From Leucogyrophana mollusca (Eukaryota; Basidiomycota; Agaricomycetes; Boletales), in assembly GCA_021014945.1 (NCBI GenBank), contig MU266644.1:1-17599 (forward strand): a stretch of 17,599 nucleotides of DNA, read 5' to 3'. Positions 1 through 9,145 of the stretch are shown piece after piece. How positions within the stretch are numbered: position 1 is the stretch's first letter; each line of letters starts with the position of its first letter. The position numbers and the translations under genes were made by a program. The notes under the pieces are model-generated. The model was given only the letters and a program-made list of their open reading frames with translations. It had not been told where the DNA came from and searched no databases.

Positions 1-179
1 GCGATCTGCTGATCGCGCTCTTCTGTGGCCTCGGGATCGCTTCCTTGGCCTTTTTTTGCCTTCGCTGAAGGTTTTTTGCCCCCCGATGGAGGCTGATCCT
101 TCTCCGATGGGGAAGGACCTTTTTTCACGCTGGCTACGCCGGTGCGCGAGGCTGCGTGGGTGTTGGCTTGAGTTGCCAT
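1..179 (-). CDS. Possible Gag N-terminus of the LTR retroelement, truncated by the window edge
   Basis: An ATG at 179-177 opens a frame with no stop to the window edge (59 complete codons). The protein begins MATQANTHAASRTG and is then rich in Lys, Ser, Pro and Gly (PSPSEKDQPPSGGKKPSAKA). This is low-complexity, basic and disordered, with no recognised domain in the visible part. The position just downstream of an LTR-like repeat suggests a Gag start. It could also be an unrelated short frame; the rest of the gene lies left of the window. Confidence 0.4.
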   Translation of the reverse strand, partial: MATQANTHAASRTGVASVKKGPSPSEKDQPPSGGKKPSAKAKKGQGSDPEATEERDQQI

Positions 180-259
180 CAAATACTCAACAAGTTTTGT
201 TGGGTGTTAAAAAAGTGTAACGTTTTCGTTATACTGATCACTCGAGCCACTAACACGAC

Positions 260-389
260 CTCTTGGTAGTATTGATGGTATGTGAGTGAGTAAGTACAAA
301 GATAATGTAAATAAGGTTTTTGTAACTATTTATAGTAGATAGGAATGAGCATATGAGCTGTCACCCTAAAAGGGTAACAGCCCCTTACA
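260..389. repeat. Tandem repeat unit A (130 bp) of the LTR-like block
   Basis: First of two adjacent direct copies. It matches the 390-516 copy except for a few substitutions and small indels. Each copy contains CTATAAATAG (minus strand), a candidate core promoter, and an imperfect hairpin with arms CTGTcACCCT and AGGGTaACAG. Confidence 0.85.
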
Positions 390-516
390 CTCTTGGTAGT
401 ATTGGATGGTAAGTAAATGAGTACAAAGATACTGTAAATAAGGTTTTTGTAGCTATTTATAGTAGATAGGAATGAGTATATGAGCTGTCACCCTAAAAGG
501 GTAACAGCCCCTTACA
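390..516. repeat. Tandem repeat unit B (127 bp) of the LTR-like block
   Basis: Second direct copy, abutting unit A with no spacer. Read on the minus strand it begins TGTAAGGGG exactly where the Plavaka coding homology ends, so it carries the outer end of the inserted element. Confidence 0.85.
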
Positions 517-2003
517 AACAAGGTGACCACCACCGATACCATCACCATTCCGGATGTCAACTGGTAGGTTTGCACACCGAGCTATGACTGGGTATGCCTT
601 CACAGCACCTGACGATGTCAGATGAGTCTTGTCAGCATATAGAATGAAGCAAAGTGGGGATCCGCCATTCGGGAGAGAAGACTACACAAATGAACATTGC
701 AATTGAGTTTATGGTATAGCAAAATGTAATTACATACTTGAATTTCCCACCAACGATTAGCTGTCCATGGTTCGTGTATAAAACGCTCGAACCGGGTGCC
801 ATCGTGCTTGTATAGTCACTGAGCATCCCAAACAAAAATGAGGTGCCAGCCGTGGATCCTGCAAAAGGTCCAGCGCCCATTCCCAGAGTGGTCTAGTATG
901 TACATCAAATTCTCTGATCTCTTTCTTGTACGGAACCCGAAGGACATCCTTTCTAAACTATGATATGTCCAAACTGACCTGTAAGTAAAACATAACCAGT
1001 AAGTTACTGGAGCCTTACTGAATTCATTCAGCTCACGGTGTGGTCCCACGTTTGACGAATCTCGGCATATGTCTTGAGTGTGAGCTGTGTACGACCATTG
1101 GTGATTCCTGAAATCAATTTGAGTAGCATGTTCGTATTTTCCTTGTTGAGGCGAGCCTTCTGGACGATCTCGGCGAATTCAAAGTCTGTATGACAGCGGA
1201 AGGGTCGCTATGGTTTGTTGTCGTGGGGAACAGGCTCTGAGTCGGGCTGGCAGCCATAGGCAGAGAATGTCTCGATGTGGGCTTCTCGGCCGCTGTTGGG
1301 GTGATATTCTGTTTTGAATGAATCAACCTGCGGGGCAAGGGGAGGGGCAATGCTGATGCCAGCATTACCCATGCTGGTATCAGAAGTAGCTAACGGGATG
1401 AAGTTAGCGAGTAAGATATTGAGATGTGCATTGTGGTACCTACACAACGCGGATCACCGATCAGCACCCATCGGCATCTGATCAACGTTCATCAGTGTAC
1501 GCTCATCTTTGTATGACGGCACGTCACCAGGATCAGGCTGGTCTGGGGAACGTTTGGGTTTGTGATGTGCAATGATCGGGTAGATCGGGTGCTGGGACTT
1601 ACCTGGCAATGGTTGGCTTGGTGCATCTGGCGGGGGACGCTCTCCAGAGTCGAGACTGGCATCCAGTGCGGGCAGTCGTACACGGTCGGCGCCTAGTGCT
1701 GTGTTGTGCATCCTTACTTCGTGTTTCTTTTTTTGTGCTGGATTGTTCACTTGTTGATCAGTGATACATCGAGCTCAAAAAATACTCACCTTTTTTGATC
1801 TGCTTCAGCACAAGCACTTCGTATTCCTTGTCGCGCTTCTGCCGCTCAACCTTTTTCAAGCAGCTTTTCTCGTGTGTTTTCAGCCCTTGGGGGTGGAACA
1901 GTTTTTGACAGTATTCACATGGGGCTTTATGTCCATTTGCCGAGGATGATCCAGAGTCGCTCGGGGCAGCGTTGCGAGAACGAATCGGTCCAGGAGCCAT
2001 CAT
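517..2003 (-). pseudogene. Plavaka-type (KDZ superfamily) transposase, N-terminal part, degenerate
   Basis: The start codon is at 2003 (MMAPGPIRS) or 2000. Exon 1 (to 1790) encodes a zinc-finger-like motif CEYCQKLFHPQGLKTHEKSC, then a basic coiled stretch. An intron at 1789-1750 and a donor at 1602 follow. Later exons carry segments I recognise from Agaricomycete Plavaka transposases: TEYHPNSG, RPFRCHTDFEFAEI, VPYKKEIREFDVHTRPLWEW, FERFIHEPWTANRWWEIQ, FILYADKTHLTSSGAVKAY and ARCANLPVDIRNGDGIGGG. Likely introns are 1036-979 and 737-682. The gene is dead: TAG at 1210-1208 (in KPWRPFR), TAG at 960-958, TGA in place of the Arg after VWDAQ (near 816), and an extra T near 834 that shifts frame between LAPHF and VWDAQ. 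The C-terminal catalytic half is absent because an LTR-like element interrupts the frame at 516/517. The exact splice pattern between 1602 and 1450 is unclear. Confidence 0.8.
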
Positions 2004-2958
2004 AGTTGATACAGTATTTACGAGCACAACGTCGGTGTGAAAGGGAGTGTGAGACAACAAGAATTGACGCCAGTCGAGGACAACGGTCCTTCCAATCAAC
2101 GGTCGAATTACGAGAGTGGTTGCAATCATCAGCAAATCCGATTGGAATCCGATCTCAATCCCAGCGGCTCGTCGGGATGACCTTGTGATAAGATGACAAC
2201 CACATTTCAAATGGCCCGAAATGTGGAAGATTTGAATGCCCCTCTGGAATTTTCCGACACAGTGCTCAAGTTGCGTGCCACACAAAAAAGGTGAAGTTTG
2301 TGCAATGTGGTATAATGCTGTTGGAATGATAATATAATATTTCTGTAGTATGCTCCGTAGGTAACATAATTTGAGGTCTCTGCAACCAGTGAATGACAAG
2401 TCAGTAACTAGCCAGCGATGTCGCTGACTAGTCGACGTGGGATCATGACCAAGCCAAATGTTGACTTGACCGTGACTGTGGTGCCGGAAGCCGGTAAAGA
2501 TCATCGCTGGATAACCGGCGGGAGCAGTAAAATAACACGACAACACAACCAAGCAGAGCACACCACAGCCATCATGCTCGACTTGCCTATCTAGGAAACT
2601 GGACCCCAGTCACTTTGGTGACCTCTGGCACACCAGCTGGTCAACTTCTCGTTGACTGTCAATGACTATTGATGACTGGTCACACGCTTGTTGACTTGAC
2701 TGGTCAATTGTAGCCATTGACTGTCTTTCACTGTCTGCAACCCCCACTTTGTTTTGTAATGCTTGCAAAACACTCAAAATATTGATGCCCATTGTGAAAG
2801 CTCGATGGATTTATTAGGTCTTTGTATGTGTATGTATTGGTTTATAACAGCTTATAACCGACACAAATTATTATAGTTATATTTATAATTTGTATCTGGT
2901 CATATCACGGGGTGAGGGTTTTAGTGATGTCCATCCCTTTACTATTAATGTTTCGCAA
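2004..2958. other. Upstream flank of the Plavaka pseudogene; no gene seen
   Basis: The minus-strand frame stays open upstream of the transposase ATG to about 2561, but that part resembles no protein I know and is probably chance. 2800-2900 is AT-rich. The outer end of the Plavaka element should lie in this stretch, but I could not identify its terminal inverted repeat. Confidence 0.5.
2638..2725. repeat. Cluster of short TTGACT motifs, possible subterminal repeats
   Basis: TTGACT occurs at 2652, 2691, 2696 and 2717, with TGACT also at 2663 and 2673, all within 90 bp; another TTGACT lies at 2461. The inverted form GGTCAA occurs at 2638 and 2703. Such clusters are typical of subterminal transposase-binding repeats in cut-and-paste elements. 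Assignment to the Plavaka element is inference from position. Confidence 0.4.
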
Positions 2959-3321
2959 TCAGCTGTAGCTATTCACCGGAGTCTCAATCAACAGTGCATG
3001 TCGGGAATCGGAGCACATACAACTCGCACCCATTAGTATCGCTGCACACTCCGTTTGGCTGGTCACGAGCCTTATACAATTATAGCCCCCCGCACCAGAT
3101 GATCCCGTCCATCTAACCCTCCCACTCGCAACCCCCGGATTGTCAATAACTTCCAGTTCTGCGCTTTCGCTACGTCCGATGCAGGGATACACGAGGAAAG
3201 CCAACGTCCAAAGTGCCTGTGCTCTTCGCCCCTCCCACCTCTGATGGCATGTCATCTTATTGCGCCTCGTCCCTCCCGCCCGCCCTCCAAGTGTTAAACT
3301 GGCCACCCCACAGCGACGCAT
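2959..3321. other. GC-rich stretch with no recognised gene
   Basis: A 120-residue frame is open on the minus strand, but its translation has no recognisable domain and the stretch borders a broken gene on the plus strand. Nothing here matches the missing N-terminal half of the dihydroxyacetone kinase. Confidence 0.5.
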
Positions 3322-4402
3322 GCGATCCGCCCCGCGCGGATGTACCTCGCGTCGTTCATGACCTCCCTTAACGCACCCGGGTTCTCGATCTCGCTCGTCA
3401 ATGTGTCAAGGGTGGGAAAGGCGGTTAATCAAGGTGCGCACTCCTTGTGTGGTTCGGACACCACGTACATTTACGCTCCTTTCTTTGCTTGTCGTGCCTC
3501 CCTTGTCTACCGCTCCCTCGCCTATCAGCCCGTTTATCACTCCCTCGTCTATCACTTCCACCTTCATGTATCACTCTCCCCGTCAATCACGCCCCCTCCC
3601 CACCTGTCGCTCCCCCTCACCTCGTCTGTCACCCACCTTGTCTATGAAAACACCCCTCTTCAGCCCCTCCCACCCCCAACTATCCCCCGCTCACCCTTCT
3701 CCCGACGGTGGCGGTGTTGGACGGAATTCAGGCCCGCACCCGCCGCTCACGTCCTCCGCGTCCCCTTCCACCTCCCCTCCCTCCGCCCCTCCCCTTCCTA
3801 CACTGCAAGCACACGAAACCCTAACCCGGCCCCAGCCCTCCGCGTTCATGCCGCCCCAGCTCGCCGCGGGCTTCCAGGACGCATGCGCAGCGGTCCTCGC
3901 TGCAGAGGGCGAGATGACGCGCTTCAACACAGTGGACAGGGACGGGGACTGTTCACTTCCTTTTCTCTCTGCATTCATTCCCTCGTCAACATCGACACGC
4001 CGTACTAACGCGCCTCCCCCGCACCCAACAGTATTCGCGATCTTCTTCACAGCGTGATCAACGGCGCTGTGCTCCCCTGCCCCTCCCACGTCCTCACTCG
4101 GCGCGCACACCTCCACGCGCTTTGGGGACCGCACTGTCGTCGACGCGCTCGCGCCGCCATATCCATTTCTGGCGCGTCGACATTCGTGCTGTCTGCGCTT
4201 GTAGCCTCATCCACAGGACACGCAGAACCAGGCACGGGATGGGCGCGCGTCGTATATGGGCGGTGAGGAGGGGGTACCGCCTGATCCGGGCGCGTGGGGC
4301 GTGGCCGTTATCGCGGAGGGGTTTCTGGAGGGGGCGAGGCGGTGGGGTGGGGTGGTGGTGATGATGCATGTGAGAGTGAGGGCCCAGGAGAACAGGTATT
4401 GA
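3322..4402 (+). pseudogene. Dihydroxyacetone kinase, 3' half only, frame-broken
   Basis: Dihydroxyacetone kinase phosphorylates dihydroxyacetone with ATP in glycerol and methylglyoxal metabolism; the eukaryotic enzyme joins a DhaK (substrate) domain to a DhaL (ATP) domain. Three segments in order fit this: MYLASFMTSLNAPGFSISL (from 3340), the end of DhaK; GFQDACAAVLAAEGEMTRFN followed by DGDC (3869-3951), the start of DhaL with its metal-binding DGDC; and RASYMGGEEGVPPDPGAWGV (from 4244) ending at a TGA at 4400, the C-terminus. An intermediate piece, FGDRTVVDALAPP, is near 4120. They lie in different frames without an obvious splice pattern, the DhaK N-terminal domain is missing, and the usual VGDGDCG reads VDRDGDC. 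I therefore call it a truncated, decayed copy. A badly modelled intron-rich gene is less likely because the 5' half is absent. Confidence 0.65.
3480..3840 (+). repeat. C/T-rich low-complexity tract with degenerate short repeats
   Basis: The plus strand is strongly biased to C and T, with recurring variants of TATCACTCCCTCGTC and similar (3500-3660). It lies between the two recognisable halves of the kinase pseudogene, so it may be an expanded intron. Long open frames here (proline/serine-rich) follow from the base bias. Confidence 0.6.
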
Positions 4403-4830
4403 GTGCGTCCACAAGTCCCGATTACAGGTGACATCTATCAATTACTTGCGTCGTTCTCCATCTTGAACTCCTTTTCAGGTCTGCGACTCTGGAGGGCCAT
4501 CGCATACCTATGGCTAATACAATTCCAAGGCTTGATCTACAGCGAGTACGCCCTCGCCTATTCTTCCTGCATGTGGTAATGCTCGGTCCTGTCCCGCGCC
4601 CCCCGCGGAGCACCAACATTTAGGTTATTCAGTCGAAGGATGATACCATCATGGCAACTGGCGCTTGATGCTTCATATGTGTGGTATACGACACTCTATA
4701 ACGCCCAATCGAAGCCTCGTGCACCAGGAGATCTTCGACGTGCCACAAGCAGCGAGGATCGATCTGAACCCCCGCTTTCAAGCCTTCGACCTTGACCTAC
4801 TAGTACCAGTATACGAGCCCAATTTCTGGA
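4403..4830. other. No recognised gene; presumed upstream region of the NLR pseudogene
   Basis: No frame of interest on either strand. A TATA-like CTCTATAACG at about 4692 lies some 140 bp before the inferred NLR start codon at 4831, compatible with a promoter remnant, but this is weak evidence. Confidence 0.35.
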
Positions 4831-7230
4831 ATGGATCCAACTGAGAGGTACGTCGCTATCTTTATCTAGTTCGTATTCGACTTGTTTGACACCCACCTGA
4901 TCCTACCCTCTCTCAGAAACATACGTCTGACTGGTACGTCGACTCAGCATTCGTTATGCGCAGGATGTTGCTGAGCGTCCAACACCGCAGTGATGAAGGC
5001 GTCGGGGATATCATGGCGCAAGTTCAATCGACGGTCGAAGTATCATGTGGTCGTGTCGACTGGTGGGCGAACGTGGGGGATGAAGCAGTGCCAGGGGAAG
5101 GCCCCAGAGTGGAATGAATCTTCCATCCTGTACGTGCTTGCTAATACCTCTCTACTAGTGCGTTTGGCTAAAGCTAGCATCTGGGCCCCGGCAGAAACGT
5201 CGACGATTCCGTGATCCTACTTGTAGCCGTGATCGACCGAGTGGGCACTCGCAGATCATCGCTCAGAGGTGAAGTGACCGCAACCGTCAATGGTCTCGGC
5301 AATTCGACTGGTGGGAAGAGATTTGGCCGCTGATTTCGTCGACTGCGTGTCTGATTGTTGATTATATTGTAACGCAGGGAACACTTCAGCTACAAAAAAA
5401 AAGGTCGTTTCACGGGAAAGATTTCGAACAAATCCCGCTGGAGAGAGCTGAACTGGGCTCATCCCAGGGCGCGTCCGCCGGCACACACGTGGGCCTATCG
5501 ACTCCATCAGCCGTGGAACCTGCTGTCAGTTCATAAGAGGTCCCTGCAGTGGACAAGCCTTTCTCATCTCAAGACGTGATTGCCGGTCCATCACCTTCGG
5601 CATGGCAGAACGTCCAGCGAAGTCGGCAGAGGAGGTCATGATAGCAGTGGACGTGGCCAATCGCAGTGTCGGCGGGTTGACTACCCCACGAGTTATCGGG
5701 TGCGTGGCTGGTTTAACGGGTGCGTGGCTGGTTGAACGGGTGATGTGAACGCTGTCGAGGGTGTCACAGGCAGCCCTGGGTTCGCGCTGGTCTTCGGATA
5801 CGTCGAAAAATTAGTGAATATAGGAGGCGTTCTCGCCGAGGTGCGGGTACTCGGGTGAGCTTGGACGTGCAAAGTTATAATTGTGCAGGTCCACCCGTGG
5901 GCCGCGCTCGCTTGAGGCGTGCTCAGTGTCATACCCAAGGTACTCAGCACACTGCATCTTACCCCGACATGAACTAACATCGTGATTTCCACAGACGATA
6001 GGCACGCAAATGAACCTCGACCAAGAGGTCCAGCGGCTTTGGTCCACGATGGCAGACATGTTGTCTTTTCTGGAGGACGCGGAGTCTGTTATTGAGCAGT
6101 GCCAGGTTCTTGTCGTCTCGAAGATGATGCAGGAAATGTACGAGTGTGCGTTGTTCGCCAGGAATACTGCGGAAATGGGTTTATTAGTTAGTTCGATTTT
6201 GTGTCTGCTTCATAGACGAATACTGAATGCAAGGGTGTCGCAGAGCGTGCGCTAAGGGACTCTATGAGCACGTCGACCGACTCGGCCATTGAACAATACA
6301 GCGCTGCCTTCGAGGAGCTCAAGGAACGGTTTAAATCGAGATCCAAGTTGGTTGCCCTGATGATATTCAAGGACATCCTGCAAGGCGTCGTTGAGCTGTC
6401 GACCCTGTCGCAAGACGTAAACGACCTGGGTGCATCATGCCGCTCACATCGGACTCCATGTATCATTTATCTGACTCCCACTGTTAGAACGGGTGACGCT
6501 CTTGGACGATCTTCCTGGAACGGACCTTACCGGCGTCTGTTGCAATCTCAACTGCATCTGTCTACCAACTACTCGGGAGGGGCTTCTTTGCGACATCATG
6601 GCTTGGGTTGCAGCGAGCGTTCTGGCTGCACGGTGTTGCCGGCACGGGGAAATCGACTATGGCAAACACGGTGGCTGCGCGCTTTGCCAAAGTCAGACGT
6701 CTAGGCGCAAGCTTTCGATTCAGTCGCAGCATCGATGGTCGAGATGGTCTGCGTTTCTTTTTGCCAGCATCGCATACCAACTCGCTTGTTTTTCCAGCAC
6801 CTTCAAAGATCATATTCTTGCTGTAGTAAAAAAGTATCCGAAGATGGCGCAGTTCCCTCCACAAGAGCAGCTACAGGGGTATATCGTTGGACCTATGACC
6901 CGGATCGCGTCCTCTGATCCCATCGTCTTCTCTGGTCTCATCATAATCGTTGTCGACGCGCTGGATGAATGCGGTGGCGAGCGGGACCGTAAAGATACCT
7001 TGGGGGCTATAAGGGAGGAGGTGGTCAATTTCCCGCGTTTCGTTTACTATTTCTCGGCAGCCGATATGAAGTGGATATCCAATCTCTCGTGGAACCTGGA
7101 TGCCTGTCGAAATCCATAGACGGTGTCCATGGCACGGCGAACGACGTCCTCAACTACATCACCGTTCGGATGCTGGAGGTCGCAAATCGTCATCGCCATC
7201 TATCGGACTCGTGGAAGCATGAGATGGAGG
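4831..7230 (+). pseudogene. C2-NACHT NLR (STAND) protein, decayed and 3'-truncated
   Basis: Fungal NLRs are STAND NTPases tied to non-self recognition. A start at 4831 gives two 17-nt exons (4831-4847, 4917-4933) and a third from 4991, spelling MDPTERNIRLTVMKASGISW, then FNRRSKYHVVVSTGG and KAPEWNESSIL: a C2-like N-terminus. Downstream come GYVEKLVNIGGVLAE, VHPWAALA (5882), WSTMADMLSFLEDAESV (6040) and EQYSAAFEELKERFKSRSK (6294), matching the helical linker of the NLR at 14334. The NACHT part has CLPTTREGLLCDIMAWV, Walker A HGVAGTGKST (about 6629-6658), FASIAYQL, Walker B LIIIVVDALDECGG (6939-6980) and YITVRMLEVANRH. Decay: TGA replaces the Trp after VHPWAALA (about 5906), and frame changes occur between DIMAWV and Walker A, before FASIAYQL, and near 7075. 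There is no winged-helix part or WD40 repeats; homology ends at about 7230. The reading of 5130-5800 is uncertain. Confidence 0.75.
5697..5742 (+). repeat. 20-bp direct repeat, two copies plus a partial third
   Basis: CGGGTGCGTGGCTGGTTTAA (5697-5716) is followed at once by the same 20 bases with one change (5717-5736), then CGGGTG. It lies inside the decayed NLR, between the C2 and helical segments, and looks like a slippage duplication. Confidence 0.8.
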
Positions 7231-7567
7231 CTGAGCTGAGTCTTTATGACGTCCACAAAGAGTACGCGGTGATCCTTATCATCAGCTACCCCCCAGACAC
7301 GCATATATGCGCCGACAATCAGCCTGATACCCGGCGCGCGTGGGGACGCGAAACCACACAGGACATTGAAGCAGGCTTTCGTGCGGGGGCTGAGGAGGCG
7401 GAAATACTGGTAGACGCACTCGATGCGCTCGCATGACTGCGGACCAGGCCGGACCAGGCAGAGGGGGTGGGAAAAGGAGGCGTCGGGGTGGTAGAAGCGG
7501 TGGATGGTTTGGTGGAGGAGGTCGGCAGGGCGAGCACACGTGGGAGCTCGCGTTCGGGGTCTTGCAT
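7221..7567 (-). pseudogene. SigF-like / NTF2-like domain protein fragment
   Basis: On the minus strand an ATG at 7567 starts MQDPERELPRVL. In another frame follow LLHQTIHRFYHPDASFSHPL, CLVRPGPQS and VYQYFRLLSPRTKA, and, after a likely intron, KDHRVLFVDVIKTQLSLHL. This order (MQDP start, H/RFY-PDA-F-HPLC, PGP-S, YQ-YR--SPR, then VLF-DV) is how I remember the small basidiomycete SigF-like NTF2-fold proteins, whose function is not established to my knowledge. The start and the main body are in different frames, so at least one frameshift is present. The C-terminal half is missing: at about 7221 the sequence runs into the antisense NLR pseudogene. Family naming is from memory of consensus features and needs a profile search. 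Confidence 0.55.
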
Positions 7568-9145
7568 GTTGGGTGAGGGGAGAGGGAGTGAGCAAGGGGG
7601 AGTGAGGAAGGAAAGGGGCCGGCGGGAGTTGCCGAATAAATCTACGGTCTTCGCCCAGCTACGATTTGACTCTTGTGTCGCGTAGAAATTCATGCGTGGT
7701 GCAGGGTGACTGTTCGTCAACATTTCAAGACAATCTCATCTGATAGTCAAGACGCTGAGTCAGACCGGGAGGCAGCACGGCGCGACGTGTATGCAAGTAT
7801 CCTCCTCGTCTTCGCCATCACGGGCCCTAGCGTCCAATCGAACACCTCATCGAACACCCACCCACCCCGCCTCGCGAGGCCGCATCCCGCAACCCGTCGC
7901 AATCCGGGAATTCGCCGATATGGAGCTTTGGCGGGTGCTCTAAGAACAAGGCGAATTCGGCAGGGAGAAAAGGGAGGGCGGTGCACTTGGCAGCATGGAT
8001 TGCGTCCGAGGTCGAGGAGACAGGGCGCCATTAGATTTTCGCAAGGGAAGGGCGCCGCAGAGGAAGGAGGCGAATATATGCGCATGATTCGAGGGCGTCG
8101 CGCCAAGAACGTTGATCTACTCGATGATTCGTGCGCGTCAAAATTGGGGGTGAGACCAACACTACCCAGGACATCGAAGATCCACCGACCCCCTCATGCG
8201 TTCAAACTGACGTCGCGACACCACGGTAGTCGTCCTCCCGGTACGACACATGCCCCCGTATTGGCCAAAGCCGACGACTTGACGAGGCGTACTGAGCTTT
8301 CAGTCCTTACGGTGAAGACAATGATAGCTCAGCCACTCTCCCTCGACTGTCTCGAACTTCCTCGCAACTTTAGCGTTCGTCCACACTCGCTTCCCATTCC
8401 CACAGCACCAACCGACCCAGGCTTATCCTCCTCAGCAATCGATGTGCGCTGATCGGAGACTCGGTAGTACAGGCACAGTGGCGCTCATAGGGTCATCCAG
8501 CCCCATGAATACGTACTTTCCCTAACAATCTCTTGCTGGGCGGTGCCTCATGCTTCCCTCTCCACCATTTCTTTTCCTTCCGACCCAAAAGCTTTCCACT
8601 GGCGGGAGCTACGCTCCATCCGCAATCTATGTGAGGGTGGACTCGGCAGCTCGTCTACACCCATACCGCCCCCATAGCGACGCTGCGTGATGATAGGCTC
8701 GGTGCTGCGATCGAGGGCGATGCGATAGGCTGAACGCGACAGGAGACGTCCTAAATTCGGCAGGATCGCAGATCGCACGTAAATCGTGCAAACGAACGCA
8801 TCGAGCATGTCGACCAGAGCGCTGCCGCAACGGCTTAGGAGCGTGCACAGGTGGCGACTGCCCTCCTGCATGGTGGCACGGTAGATGTCGCCGTCAGCGG
8901 GAAACGCCTAGGCGACCGTGTCTTCATAATCATGTATACGAACCGAGAGCGGTGGTCTGCCGATACTCTGACGCGGATGAAGACGCTGGATGCAGTGGTG
9001 TATTGGACGGATGGACGCCGCTGCGAGGAATGGGAAGTGGGACATTGTGGTGTACGTGCGAGGCCGTATGAACCGGGCGTGGTTCGTGAGTGTGACCAGG
9101 ACGTCCATGTTGTGGCTGCTGATAACGTGTGGGACGTCATCGCAG
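7568..9145. other. No recognised gene; GC-rich, partly low-complexity
   Basis: Several frames of 70-260 codons are open on both strands, but none shows a known motif, credible splice pattern or consistent codon use. 7440-7620 is purine-rich on the plus strand because it is the complement of the C/T-rich coding strand of the SigF-like fragment. A minus-strand frame at 8548-8871 was looked at closely and not recognised. Decayed host sequence is the simplest reading. Confidence 0.45.

Larger units (their letters stand above)
1..516 (-). mobile_element. 5' end of an LTR retroelement nested in a Plavaka transposon
   Basis: Reading the minus strand, the transposase coding sequence stops abruptly at 517 and is followed by sequence starting TGTAAGGGGCTG, a duplicated AT-rich block with TATA-like CTATAAATAG, a short A/T-rich leader and an ATG at 179. 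This order (TG-starting repeat with TATA box, leader, open frame) is what the 5' LTR and gag start of an LTR retroelement look like. A plausible LTR end is the TTAACA at 210-205, giving about 312 bp, but the second LTR lies outside the window so the boundary is unproven. The 5 bases before the element (TTGTT, 521-517 on the minus strand) would be the expected target duplication. What is seen is the abrupt break and the promoter-like repeat; that it is an LTR is inference. Confidence 0.55.

Noticed and set aside
958..1210. RIP-type mutation as the cause of the transposase stop codons
   Set aside because: The few inferable changes are in mixed contexts (CpA and CpG on either strand) and there are too few to support RIP over ordinary CpG deamination.
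1758..2561. 267-residue minus-strand frame taken as one protein
   Set aside because: Only the part from the ATG at 2003 resembles Plavaka transposase. The upstream 186 residues match nothing, and at 1789 the frame runs into an intron.
3691..4134. 147-residue minus-strand frame
   Set aside because: Antisense of the dihydroxyacetone kinase relic in GC-rich sequence; glycine/alanine-rich translation without motifs.
7071..7436. Continuation of the NLR after 7230, including a segment resembling LITSRP and a DIEAFFR-like motif
   Set aside because: From about 7235 the same DNA reads as a better SigF-like protein on the minus strand, and the NLR-like matches there are weak.
8548..8871. 107-residue minus-strand frame
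   Set aside because: No family recognised, no splice structure and no continuation; not enough to call a gene.
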